64,000 nucleotides of DNA from positions 2,790,001 through 2,854,000 of the forward strand of contig JARFXM010000011.1 in NCBI GenBank assembly GCA_029532625.1, in the 5' to 3' direction. This document shows positions 33,930 to 44,748 of the stretch, piece after piece (position 1 is the first letter of the stretch; each line of letters opens with the position of its first letter). Below the pieces are notes generated by a model. The model saw nothing but the letters and a program-made list of their open reading frames with translations. It ran no database searches and was not told the DNA's origin. This DNA is from Lomentospora prolificans (lineage: Eukaryota; Ascomycota; Sordariomycetes; Microascales; Microascaceae). A program made the translations under genes and the position numbers.

Positions 33930-34153
33930 AGATAGAACGGACGGATTATTCCTGGATTACTTTTTCGGCTCCATTTTTTTATTCCCTCGTGGACGGGCAA
34001 ATCGCTATTGACGCAATAGCCAAGGAAAAAGGGCCGATATTCCGACCAAAAAAAGGGCTTGATCAAGGTCCCCGGATTGCTCGGATCGCGCGTTTTTGGC
34101 GCCCCTCATGCCCAGGCTCGCGACCATGAGAACTTGACTCGCTCCTGTCGTTT

Positions 34154-34169
34154 GCGAACCGGGGTTCGC
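34154..34169. repeat. Perfect inverted repeat, 7-bp arms
   Basis: GCGAACC and GGTTCGC flank a GG centre. It sits about 225 bp after the ARP6 stop and may be a hairpin in the 3' UTR or a factor binding site. Confidence 0.5.
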
Positions 34170-34637
34170 TCACCGCTCTCAACGAGGCGGGTCTAGCGGC
34201 TTCGAACGGCTTGTATCGGGGTGTTTGGAGTGGGAACTCGCCGCTCGCGAATTAAAAGGGCGCACCACCCCCGACCTTCGGAGGATCTTGTCTTTGAATC
34301 CTTGGGGGACGACGCCCTTTGACTGGATGGTGAGGGAGTCATCGGCTTCGGGGCTCCCTCGTGGGGTTCACACCCTTTGGCTACGATTCGGACTGGTCGT
34401 GGCTTTCGGAGAACGGGGTTCGGCATCGGATCCTACTAGGCGAGTCGGTTTACCCCCCGGTGCTGTGAAGGGCGTATAGGAACATGCACAGTTTTAAGCA
34501 CGGCTTGTGATGAGAGGGGACTTGAATCTCTTATCATGAAACTACAACCATGCCATATGTAAAGGGACCTCAGAAAGTAGCCTTGATTTCGGACCTTAGA
34601 AGCTAGAGTGGAATGGATATACCAAGAAGCGTCAAGG

Positions 34638-34663
34638 TATATATATATATATATATATATATA
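34638..34663. repeat. (TA)13 microsatellite
   Basis: Thirteen uninterrupted TA units in a non-coding convergent region; likely length-polymorphic. Confidence 0.9.
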
Positions 34664-35158
34664 CTAGAGCGGAGCGGCGTTCGAAACTTTCGTTTCGCAG
34701 AGTGGAGAGAAGATAGAAAAGACCAAAGGAAAATGCCATGTCTTTCGAGCCCTTGCTCGTGCCTAATCTTCTTTTGTGTTTTACCTGACGCCTCGCTTTC
34801 CCGTGCCGTGAATTTTTCTTCTTTTTTTCCATTAATTCCTTGTTTCAAGCAATGCGAAAGGGAAAAAATAAAAAAAAAAAAAAATTCGACAAGAGAAGCC
34901 ACGAAGGCGACATCACCAGATTCGCAGGGGTATAAATGGTTGGTAGGATCAGATACCGCGCCGAAAGATCCAAAAACAAAACAACAGTTCATAGGCTTCG
35001 GGCAAAGACGTATGAATGGACATGAAACTGAATGAGAGCCTGGGTGCATGGGTTTGGCCCTCTGCAAGGACTGAGCAGCGAGTAATTGGCCCCTAGAACC
35101 AAAATATCTTCTAAAAGGACTCTTCAAAAAACACCGAGGCGCAAGTGATTTCTTTCAC

Positions 35159-37201
35159 TTAGCTCCGGGCGGTGAGACATCGCATTCCCTCACGGGGAAA
35201 GGTACGCTCTCGCGCACGACGCTCGCTAATGGAGTTTTGGTTGCGCATCCAGGTGATCCATGCCTGCTTGCTCCTGGTCTTGCAGCCGGGCATTTGCTGC
35301 GGATGCTGCGGAACAGCGCGTGGGGGTGAGCGCTGGGCCGCAGACATCTGTCGTCGTCGCTGGGAGCACCCTAGGTTAATGTTAGTCTCCACATAGTGTC
35401 CGAGAGCAGTTCACGTTTCATTCAAGCTTACAATCGCACTAAATGGGACGCGTTAGCCTTATTCGGGATACACCAGAGTCAGATGGTGAATGGAACTTAC
35501 GAGAGTCGAGCTAGAGCCTTCGTGGTGGACAATACAGTAGCCTCCACCGCACGCCGTGCACGTCTTCTGAGTACGGCTAATGCAGTCGTTGCAGTTGAAT
35601 CCACATTCGAAGCAGCTTCGATGGAACTGTTTTAGAAAAGAAGAAAGTCAGTCTGCTGCAAAAAATCCACAGTCAACGACCCCAAGGGGGAGGGCAAGTC
35701 CGCGTGCATCATGCGCTGTACGGACGGGCATACAATTACGACGGGGAAAGAAGGAGGCGGTGCCATACGGTCTTCCCCGCCCAGTCGATGAAGTGCGAAA
35801 ACGTCATCGACCTGAATAATCGTCCCGGACCGATGGATGCCATGCCTTTTTTTTTTTGTGTTTTGTGCTCTCTCCGTTTCCTTCAGTTTTTCACCGCTCG
35901 AGAGCGCGGCGAGCGGACTGCTTCTCCATGCATTCGGGGCAAAGACCGTTCCATACCTTTTTAATAGGAGCCTGCGACTCGTCGGCCATGTGAAGGCCCG
36001 GCTGGGGCGGGGTGTAGCACTTCTCGCACCACCACTTGTTGCAGGTGCGGCAGTGGCGGTCGTTGAGGCAGGTGGCGCACCGGGCGACGAACGAGGGGGC
36101 CGTTCCACAGGCCGAAGTCGTCATCGGGTAGGTCGCGGCGGTCAGCGAGGACGAAAGGAAAGGCACGTCGGGGAGAAGCGGGAGAGAGGTCCTGTCAGCT
36201 GCGGTATCAAAGGTTGTTAGTCCCTCGGGGGCGGACCCACACCCGACGCAACCCGAGAGCGCGAACGAGGCCACCGCCCACTGTGGACCCGCCGGGCTGA
36301 GGAGGCTACCGTAGCTGGGCGAGTTCATGTGGCAAGGGCCGGTGCAGAGAGGAGCGTCGAAGGCGATTACGCCTTGGCAATCGATGAGCGTTTCTGCCCA
36401 TTCCTGGGACGGCTGGTGCTGGATCACCCTGCCCTTCTCGCCGTACCAGAGGTCGCCTGTGTTGACGCGCGCATCCTTGTAGTCCGACTCGGCAGAGTCT
36501 TGGGCTGTGACGGTGGCGTCGGGCGACTTGCTCGTAAAGATGTACAGTCCTCGCAACTTGGGCGTGCCGATTTGGCGGGATGGGCGGCACGCATATCTGA
36601 GGGCCTTCCTTAGGCTGCGCTCATTGAGATGTTTCACTCCTCGGATGGAGAGGATGCGCACATTGAATTTGGGATCGTTGATGAGTTCGTGGCAGAGGTC
36701 GGCCGTCACAGACAGGCCGTCTAGCACGAGGGTTTGCACATCGTTCAAGAGATGGCGCCGCTGGAGAGTAGAGAAGATGCCTCGCAGAGGGCCAGAGTAG
36801 AAACTGTAACAGCAAGCAGGGCGTTAGTTTCTGGTGCTCTGTGTTTTCACAAGAAACGGAGAGGGGAGCGGCAGTCACGCGGTTTCGCTGTATACAACGT
36901 ACTCATCTTCAGTGACATGTTCGTCGACTTGGACATTGCGCCATACTTCGCCACCGTTGTCGATGGGAGCAATGTCAAACTGGGCAGTCGTAACGCGGGT
37001 GAGATCGAGGTAGCGGAAGACGCCGGGAGCGTGCTGGATGAGGCCGCAGAAATCCTTACAGGTGGCACCGAGGGCAAGTCTGTCTCGGGCCGAGAGATAA
37101 GGGGCGGTGTGTTGGAGGACGAGGTGGTTGGAGAGGAGATCGAAGAGGGATTGTTTCCGGAGAATATCGCGCGCGGTAGGGTCGTTTCCGACGATACTCA
37201 T
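35159..37201 (-). CDS. F-box-like protein with Cys-rich tail (CDWC)
   Basis: Five exons are inferred: 37201-36903, 36803-35957, 35626-35501, 35438-35432 (7 nt) and 35370-35159, encoding 496 aa. Donors and acceptors are GTACGT/ACAG, GTATGG/ACAG, GTAAGT/TTAG and GTAAGC/CTAG. The N terminus (LVLQHTAPYLSARDRLALGATCKDF) is F-box-like. The middle part contains leucine-rich segments such as VQTLVLDGLSVTADL. A first Cys cluster lies in FVARCATCLNDRHCRTCNKWWCEKC. A second, in exons 3-5, is RSCFECGFNCNDCI...TCTACGGGYCIVHHEGSSSTLCDWC, the end typical of fungal F-box proteins. Exon 2 can also run on through the 330-nt intron to NGLCPECMEKQ and stop at about 35893, giving another tail. The role is probably a substrate adaptor of SCF ubiquitin ligases, though this is inferred from the F-box alone. 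Confidence 0.75.
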
Positions 37202-40200
37202 GTTATGCCCCGGCAGCCCTTCCTAGATCAACGGTTTGTTCTGGAAAGGATCCGGTCGCGGCGCGACGACGCAAGTCGCGCAAAAGGGGGGGAAATGAAG
37301 GGGGATTAAAACTGAGCTGGTAAAAGAGCGTGGCCCGCTAAGGAATAGAGGGGATGCTTTCCGTCGAGGTGGTCCTGCCAGTCAAGGTGGATGTTGGGAA
37401 GAATGACGGACACTCGGTGTGTATAAGTGGTGAAGCTCGTCTCGAACGCTGGTATCGTGGGGAAAGCTTTCTCTGGAACTTGTCTTTACTCGTGTGCCAA
37501 CGAGTCAAAATTTCATCTTGGGAAATCGAATGATTCTTGGGTCTATGGAGCTGGCGGATGCGAGGATGTTGTGGGAAAGGAGAATGGGGATTCCAGCAAA
37601 GGGGAAGGGTGATGAAATAATATCAAGGTCAGGCCAGCCCAGCGCGTTTCTCGACGTTCTTGGCCAGGGTCGAATCTGTTAGCAAATGAGTTACGGGTAC
37701 CCACACGCCCAAGCACCTGGAGATTACGGAGCATTACTGAATGGCATTACATTTGAAGCTTGAGGGGCCTATTCTTGGGGGGTACTAGCGCGTCTGCTGG
37801 GGTGCGTGCCTCGATGTGTTTTGTACAATGCTAACAGCTGGGGTTGGGGAACTGCGTCGGAATCTGGGGGAGAAGGCGGGTACGCGGCGCTTTGGCTGGG
37901 AGGCAGGCTGTTAAGGCGAGTCGAGGAGTACTACTCCCCACCCTTGCGACTGCAACCCTGCCACGGACCTGTGGAGCTTAATCCACTGATGTGGTGTCGA
38001 CGTATTTCCTCGGCGGATCTGATGAGGCGAGACAGGACACGTCCCACAATGGCCAGCCAGCAGTTGAAAGATGGTGGGGTGGATCTCAACCAGTTGCAGG
38101 CCAGGCGTTGCATTGGCGGCGCTGTCTGATTAATGGTCGCATGGCCTGGCTGGCCTAGCGAAGTGGTCTTATTAGCGGCGGAAGTAGTGGCTCGCGGGCC
38201 GGCGGTGGACAAGGGGTGTGTTGCGTTTTGGCGCTCGCTTCATGATTTTCTTTTTTGGCTGATCTAGCTGGCGGTGGGAGTTTTGATAGTGTCATCCAAA
38301 TTGATTGAACCTTTGGGAAAGCCCTGCAAAAAACGCCATGGGGTCATCGACAGCCAAGACGTCCATCCCTCTTTTACACTCCATCCCATCCCCTATTGTT
38401 CGCCCCATTCATTTGCTCATCTTGCACTGCCCACCGTATCCATCCGCAGAATCCTCACCGCCGTCCACAGGGGAAAGGACGCTTCGGTGGTGCAGACAAA
38501 AAGCAGAGACCGCCGGGCAAGGTAGTTGTGATGCACGTAGATAGAAAGAAAAACTCTCTTATCAGACAAGCATCACATCGTTGGCTCACGATGGCGTTCG
38601 TACCTGTCTGATACTCCACGTAAGGGATGAATGGCAGGAGAGAGCATGCGCTAGTAACGATCCAGTGCTGCCCACCCAAGAGATAGGTGAGGATAAGTTG
38701 AGGGAGCTTCGTCTCGACTTGCCATTCGCACATCGCCCTACTCTGATTAGCGTTGAGAGCTTTGCGCGAATCCTTGCGGGCCTCACAGCCAGGTCAGCTC
38801 GCGGCGCTAGCCCCCCAAGACACGGCAGGCTGGCGTAGGCTCCAGAGATAGCGCCTGGCTGGCAAAGGCAAGCTGGCCTGTATTAGAAACCCGGCTAAAA
38901 CTACCTTGGTAAAATCCTAATTTTGAACTTGCCAGTTCCCAAACACTTTCAACCCTCTTCTCACCACACAACACACTCACACTTTTCACCCACGCCTGGG
39001 CTCTCCTCCCCACGCATGCTGCAGCTGCCAACTGCGACTGAACTGCGATATCATACCCCACCTTATTTCCCTTTTCTGCCCCAGTGCAACTCCGGATCTG
39101 GGAGTTGCCGGTTCTTTCCAGCTGTTTTTGTGACAAATTGAAGAGCCTAAACTAAAATCCATCCCACGTATCTACACTGGACATCGCCCCTCCAGGCTCC
39201 ACCCCACCCAATGAGCTGGAGCCTGCTGGCTGTCTTTACCTGGATTTGGGGGCTTCTGTTACTGGCGCGATGGCCATTAACAGAATTCGCCTTTTTCCTT
39301 TGTCTCTGTCTAGACCATCCATGGCATGACGACTGCTAAAGGAGCCCCTAGGGGTCCCTGGTCCCCTTCTATCCACTCCTTCCGGAGAACGAACAAGTGC
39401 CTAGTCTTTCCCAACTTGTGTATTGTCTCCAGTCCCATCATGCAAGCTAATACTACCAAGCCTACGGAAGAAATGGAGCTTAAACGGTTCAAGTGTACCG
39501 ACAATCCGAGATGAGATCTAGTAATGGGAATTGCGAGATCTCCTACCAGCGGCTCTCGCGCGAGGCGGGGCTTTTTTTTTTTTCCTTTTTATCTACCCTC
39601 CTCTTAGGCATGGCATCCACACATATCACACCATCCGACTCGGTGGGATAAATTCAACAAAAAGGAGGGGTAATACCCGTCAGACATCGACGAATTGTGA
39701 TCTGAGCCCCTCCCCTCCTGAGGAGAGGAGCAGTAATAGCCATTCATCTTCTGGGGCTTGCCATCCTCGACGTTGATCCTCTGCAACTGCCAAGGTATAT
39801 CAGTGACTCAACATGAAGGGAAAAGGAAAAAAAAAAGAAGTAAAGGTTGAGAGAGGGGCGACGACGAAGGCGTTTGGGATCAGAGCTACCTCCTTTTTTG
39901 CGCCCATGTGACCTTATTGATAAATGTACCTAGCGCAAGCCAGCTGCCTGCCCACGTGCAAATAGCAAGCTGAGAGCTGGGCGTTTAGGTCAGAGGCATC
40001 AGTGTGCGCGGTGTAGCGTCACTTTGCTGGTGCGTAGTACTATGTTCGAGTGGTAGATATTGTGTGTGGCCGCATACTCAGGCCCTCTACTCGACGTAGC
40101 ACAGAGATGAAGACGAACCTTGAATTCAATGAATGGGCAACTGTGCGCGATGTAAGTCACATGGGCTCAGGTGCTGAATGTGTAATGCATTCATCACATT

Positions 40201-40773
40201 TGTACATTGTATACATTTGACACTCAATGTTCCATGTCTAGGATGTGGAAGTCTCTCATCTCAATAGTTCATCGTGTGTGGGCTCAAACAGATGAATTTT
40301 GCATGGACCATTCATGGTCATGAATGTAATAGCATGGTCATAATATTAGTGTTGCCCCGCCATGTCGGAAAGCCAGCTGATGTCACCTGACAGCCCCTCC
40401 AACTCTCCAACATAATGTGCCTTGCCCGAACTAATAATGATGCCTTCGATGAATTGAAGCCTTGCGCCGCGACGCCTTCGAAAGCCACAGAGTGTCGCGA
40501 ATATCTCTAGACTTGCAGCCGTAATATTCTTTAGGGCTCGTGGCTTAGAGGCGACGGCTCGTCCCGCTCTTACCGTCTTCAATCTTACCTCCTTCCTTCG
40601 AGACCCTTCGCCACCGTCATCGGTGGAAGCCTAGAGAAACTCTTGCTGACATATCGCTATCGCGGGCCTGTCTTCGGCGTTTCCCTAATGTTTTATCGTC
40701 TCGAAGCGACTCTGATGATTCGGAATTTTCCTTCCTCTCCATTCCATCCGAAATTGATAGCGCACCCTACACC
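37202..40773. other. 3.6-kb intergenic region rich in GCCAGC/GGCTGG motifs
   Basis: It lies between divergent start codons of the F-box and UFD1-like genes. Many copies of GCCAGC/GCTGGC occur between about 37620 and 39260, for example 38051-38063, 38144-38155 and 38852-38880. A palindrome cluster lies at 40306-40326. No coding region, RNA gene or transposon was recognised; short frames lack domains. Confidence 0.45.
40306..40326. promoter_or_regulatory. Two overlapping palindromes
   Basis: GACCAT-TC-ATGGTC (40306-40319) overlaps CATTCATG-GT-CATGAATG (40309-40326). Both are perfect. The surrounding 200 bp is unusually dense in ATG/CAT words. It is 450 bp before the UFD1-like start codon. Confidence 0.5.
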
Positions 40774-42942
40774 ATGGCGAGCACATTCGATGTACGGTGG
40801 TCCGCAACCTTCCACGCCACGGCCAGCACCAAAGCTCCGGCTAGCAAGCTTCACGGCGACCGAATACTGCTACCGCAATCCGCACTCGAGGCCATAATGG
40901 CCGCTCCGCGATCAAGGTACGACCACTCATACGCGGCGTACGACGCGCTGAGCCTTCCATATCCACTCATGTTTCGGCTTCAGAATAAGGCCAATGGCCG
41001 CGTGGTGTACTCGGGCGTGCGCGAGTTCATTGGTGAGGAAGAGCAAATAGGGCTTACGCCTTACCTCGAAAACGCCCTCGGAATCGAACCCAATAAAGAC
41101 GCCGATATCTCGGTAACAGCGAAACAGGTGCCCAAGGGAACCTACATCCGGCTGCGGCCCTTGGAGGCTGGCTATAACCCCGAGGACTGGCGACCTATTC
41201 TCGAGCGTGAGCTGCGAAAGAACTTTACGACATTGACAGCGAATACGCGACTTCATATCCGAGGTGTCGGTGGTGACGAATACAAGTTTCTCCTCGACAA
41301 GGTTGAACCTGAGGGCGAGGCCATATGCGTGGTAGATACGGATGTCGAAGTGGATATTGAGGCTCTAGATGAGGAGCAGGCACGAGAAACGTTACGGATA
41401 ATAGCTTCGAAAGCTAGTAACAGACCTACGGGGAATTCTGAGGGGGGGGAAATCGACGTATGGAAAGATGTCGCAGGCCACATTGTACCGGAGTCCTATA
41501 TCGACTATCAACTACCCTCCTGGGACCGCACGCAGCCTCTTACAATTGAGTTATCCGGGTTTGGAGAGGAAGACGGATTGGACATATTCGCTATTCCAAG
41601 CTCGACTAGGTATCGATCACTACCGCGACAAGACGAGCACCGCTGGGGAGACTTTACTGCCAAATCCGACGGCTGTAAGTCTCTCGTGATACAGCCAGGC
41701 GATCCCTCCATTGAAGGAGCTGAAAAACTACTTATTTCAGTCTACTCTTATAGGGAGAACCCCTCATCCGAAAAGGCGCCGGAATCAAAACCGCAGTCGT
41801 TTGTGTTACGAGCTCGAGTTGGGCAATCGACCGAGCCTCAAGACACTCGGATGGACAATGCCGAAGGCTCAGAGAACCACAAGAAATGCCCGAACTGCGG
41901 GCAATGGGTTCCTAAGCCGTCCTTCTTTCTTCATGAAAGCTTCTGCCTGCGCAACAATACTATTTGCAAAGAGTGCGGGAAAGTGTTCAAGAAGGGCTCC
42001 GAGGAATTTGAGAACCATTGGCACTGCGTGCATAAGAATGCCTGTGACCTGTTCCCGGATAATTATGGCAATACCGAATTAGGGCGTGAACGCCATCGTA
42101 TTGCCTATCACTCGCAGCATATCTGTCCGTCGTGCGATTTCTCAACCCATGACCTTCCGGAGTTGGCTAAGCATCGCACGACCTACTGCCCCGGACGACT
42201 TATCCTGTGCCAGTTCTGCCACCTTGAGGTACCCCAGGGCGGAGACGGGGTCGAAACCCCGGAAATGAAGATCACGGGCCTCACTCCCCATGAACTTGAG
42301 GATGGCTCTAGAACTACCCAGTGCGACATCTGCGACAGGATTCTCCGACTGAGGGAGGTCGAAGCGCACATGACGAACCACAGGCTGGCGCGAGCATCGC
42401 AGCCGACTCCTCCCTTGTGCCGCAATATCAACTGCGGACGAACGCGCTACGGCGTCGGCCCACGAGGTGCCCACCTATCCCGTTCCTCCTCCACGTCGGA
42501 GAACCAAGACAATGAGCTCGGACTCTGTGGCACGTGCTTCTCGCCACTATACTCGAGTGTCTACGATCCCGAGGGCAAAGCGATGCGCCGCCGAATCGAG
42601 CGTCGCTATCTCCTCCAGCTCAACACGGGTTGCGGCAGGACCTGGTGCGCCAACGAGTGGTGCAAAACGCACCGGGCCAACGCAGGCCTCGAGCCGCTAG
42701 GCGCCAGCATGAAGGCAGCTCTCCCTCTCGTCAAGCCTCTTGTCGAGTCAGTGCCGGACCCGGAGGCGCCGATGTACTTCTGCGTGGATGAGACGAGCGC
42801 CATGAACAAGATTGTGGCGGCGGAGTTGGCGAAGGAAGGGAGATATGAGCTGGGCTGGTGCGTTGCCGCCAGCGAGGCGACGAAGGGGGATATGGGGAGG
42901 GCAAGGGAGTGGTTGAGTTTATGGGCTAATGCGAAGGCGTGA
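40774..42942 (+). CDS. UFD1-domain protein with C-terminal zinc fingers
   Basis: A single exon of 722 aa. The first ~220 residues match the Ufd1 double-psi-barrel (DRILLPQSALEAIM, YPLMFRLQNKANGRVVYSGV, YLENALGIE, KGTYIRLRP, EYKFLLDKVEP, ICVVDTDVEVDIEAL). From about residue 370 come Cys/His modules: CPNCGQWVPKPSFFLHESFC, ICKECGKVFKKGSEEFENHWHC, ICPSCDFSTHDLPELAKHRT, LCQFCHLEVPQ and QCDICDRILRLREVEAHMTNH, followed by a conserved C-terminal region with CGRTWCANEWCKTH. Classic Ufd1 is about 350 aa and works with Npl4 and Cdc48; this longer form with TRAF-like zinc fingers is a separate fungal family. A Cdc48-linked ubiquitin role is inferred from the N-terminal domain only. Confidence 0.88.
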   Translation: MASTFDVRWSATFHATASTKAPASKLHGDRILLPQSALEAIMAAPRSRYDHSYAAYDALSLPYPLMFRLQNKANGRVVYSGVREFIGEEEQIGLTPYLENALGIEPNKDADISVTAKQVPKGTYIRLRPLEAGYNPEDWRPILERELRKNFTTLTANTRLHIRGVGGDEYKFLLDKVEPEGEAICVVDTDVEVDIEALDEEQARETLRIIASKASNRPTGNSEGGEIDVWKDVAGHIVPESYIDYQLPSWDRTQPLTIELSGFGEEDGLDIFAIPSSTRYRSLPRQDEHRWGDFTAKSDGCKSLVIQPGDPSIEGAEKLLISVYSYRENPSSEKAPESKPQSFVLRARVGQSTEPQDTRMDNAEGSENHKKCPNCGQWVPKPSFFLHESFCLRNNTICKECGKVFKKGSEEFENHWHCVHKNACDLFPDNYGNTELGRERHRIAYHSQHICPSCDFSTHDLPELAKHRTTYCPGRLILCQFCHLEVPQGGDGVETPEMKITGLTPHELEDGSRTTQCDICDRILRLREVEAHMTNHRLARASQPTPPLCRNINCGRTRYGVGPRGAHLSRSSSTSENQDNELGLCGTCFSPLYSSVYDPEGKAMRRRIERRYLLQLNTGCGRTWCANEWCKTHRANAGLEPLGASMKAALPLVKPLVESVPDPEAPMYFCVDETSAMNKIVAAELAKEGRYELGWCVAASEATKGDMGRAREWLSLWANAKA

Positions 42943-43261
42943 ATGGGATGATTTTTGTGTGCTTTTGGGGCATATGGCATGGGCGGCTAGATGGGGCTTA
43001 GACGTGTTTATAGATTCATGATATATCCTTGCATGGTGTTGCATTGCATTTTACCACCTTTTTTTTTTTGAGCATTAAGTCTATGATTTACCCTGCCAGG
43101 CAGGTTGCGTACCGGTTCTGTTGGTCTGTGACGATACCACTAGTGGGGGAGAGCTGACGTGGCGGGCGACAGATGCGTCTTCACCTGCACCTCGTCCGAG
43201 AAGACATCGATTTCAATATTCTATTGAAAGCGCCAATTAACAGCCAAAAACCTCGCCTGCC
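42943..43261. other. Short convergent intergenic region
   Basis: 319 bp between convergent stop codons, with a T-rich tract near 43060. Nothing else is seen. Confidence 0.5.
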
Positions 43262-44748
43262 TCACTTTTTCTCCCCGCCCAGAGGTCCCAGCCCTCTAAG
43301 CACCTTCTCCAACGCCGCCTCACGATCCCTCACCTCCAACCGCCCATACTCGTCCTCGACGTCCACCAGCAAGCCCGCGTACCTCGTCGCCTCTTCCTTC
43401 TCGCCGCGAACCCAGAGCACCTGCGCCAGCGCCTCGTACGGGTCCGCCAGCAGGGACGGCATGTCTTCCTCGCGGATGACGCGGACGAGCTCCTCGAGGT
43501 AGGAGACGGCGCGGTCGAGGTCGCGGACGGAGATGGCCTTGTTGGCGGCGGCGCGGATGTAGCGGAGCTTGGTGCGGGCCGTATCGGAGTCGGTGGTGTG
43601 GGAGGTGCAGAGAGGGCAGGTGCAGGTGAAGCCCCAGTGGGATTGGAGGCGGTGGCGGCGGTTTTCGGTGGTGTCGACGGGGCTGATGTCTGGTGGGTCT
43701 GTTAGTCTTGAGCCGCCGAAAGGGGGGGGGGGGGGGCGGGTGCTAGAGCGGTGTGAAAAGAGGGCGAGGGAACTTACAGCTTATGGTGATTTCTTCGCCG
43801 GGCTGGATATCGTGGAATGCGGCGATGCCGACTGTGAGGCCGTGGGTTGAGTAGCGGAGGAATGAGCTGCTTGTGTTAGCTGCGGTTAGGGTTTGGGAGA
43901 TGAGAGGGCTCACTTACTTTGGTTTACAGGAATGGTTTATTCTCTTGGGAGTCTACAGTCAGCGATTCCACACTCAACAGCTTCAACAGCAGGAGACGTA
44001 CCGAGACGATTGGGTAAAGAACATGGTGATTCTCGCCCTCGTACTCTCTGGTGAAAACATTCGTCTGCACCACGTCCTCAAGCAGGTGCTTCGACAGCCC
44101 ACTCCTCGACAGCGCCCTCACCGCACTGGGACCGGGACCGACCAGCCTATCCACCGCATAATCCAGCAGCGCCAGGCGTTCGTCCTCGCGAGTGACGCGA
44201 GGGTAGTCGGCGTGCAAGACGAGAGCGGCATAGTCTACGATGAAGGTTTCGCCGGCTGCGATGTGCTGCGTGGCCACGGCGCCGATTCCCTTGCCCTCGA
44301 TCCGCGCCAACCTGCCCGGCGGCGGGTGGAGCCTTGGCTTCCGGACGAGGGGTTCCGCAGGGAACAAGGAGTCGTACAGGCTGTGGATGACGGGCGCGAG
44401 GTTGCTCGCGATGCGCGGCGTTGTGAGGATGCTCACGCCCAGCTGGCCGATGTGGGAGGCCGCGAAGACGCAATACGGTTCCGGCTTGCGCCGCTCGGTG
44501 CATCTGAATGGTTGGGACCAGGGCAGGTGAGGGTCGACAATGGCGTCGACGTCGACGAGGGGGGGGCAGGCCGAGTGAGAGGCGGGCGGGCTAAGGAGGG
44601 CAGAAGTGTCCTTTTTCGGACAAATGTCTGACGTCTTAATGGTGAAGGACGCGCCGGCAGATGAGGTGCTCGCCAATGCGAGACATATCGACGTCAAGGA
44701 GACGATCCCGATCCCTCCGGGAGAGGCCAAGGGGTTTTGGAGACGCAT
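43262..44748 (-). CDS. SET-domain protein with signal-like N terminus
   Basis: Four exons, 44748-44002, 43952-43918 (35 nt), 43866-43778 and 43689-43262, encode 432 aa. All introns are GT...AG and restore the SET motifs across the joins: RINHSCKPN at residues 253-261 spans exons 2-3 and EEITISY ends exon 3. The SET domain runs from about 145 (RLARIEGKGIGAVATQHIAAGETFIVDYA) to about 291, and a post-SET cluster CTCPLC is at 313-318. Residues 12-33 form a hydrophobic stretch ending ASTSSAGA, resembling a signal peptide, which is odd for a histone methyltransferase. The substrate is unknown. Intron 3 contains 15 consecutive C on the coding strand. Confidence 0.85.

Larger units (their letters stand above)
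33930..35158. other. Convergent intergenic region with TA microsatellite
   Basis: 1.2 kb between the 3' ends of ARP6 and the F-box gene. It contains a GC-rich block (34060-34460), a perfect inverted repeat GCGAACC-GG-GGTTCGC (34154-34169), a (TA)13 microsatellite (34638-34663) and an A-rich tract around 34864-34884. No coding evidence; a tRNA-like string near 34500-34560 fails to fold properly. Confidence 0.5.

Noticed and set aside
34495..34570. tRNA-like string on the minus strand (AGAGATTCAAGTCCCC)
   Set aside because: The T-arm would have two mismatches in five pairs, including the closing pair, and no matching acceptor, D or anticodon arms could be built.
35885..35900. GTGAAA as the donor after ...RRALER in the F-box gene
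   Set aside because: It would enter the next exon in the wrong frame and lose the Cys module; GTATGG at 35956 keeps it.
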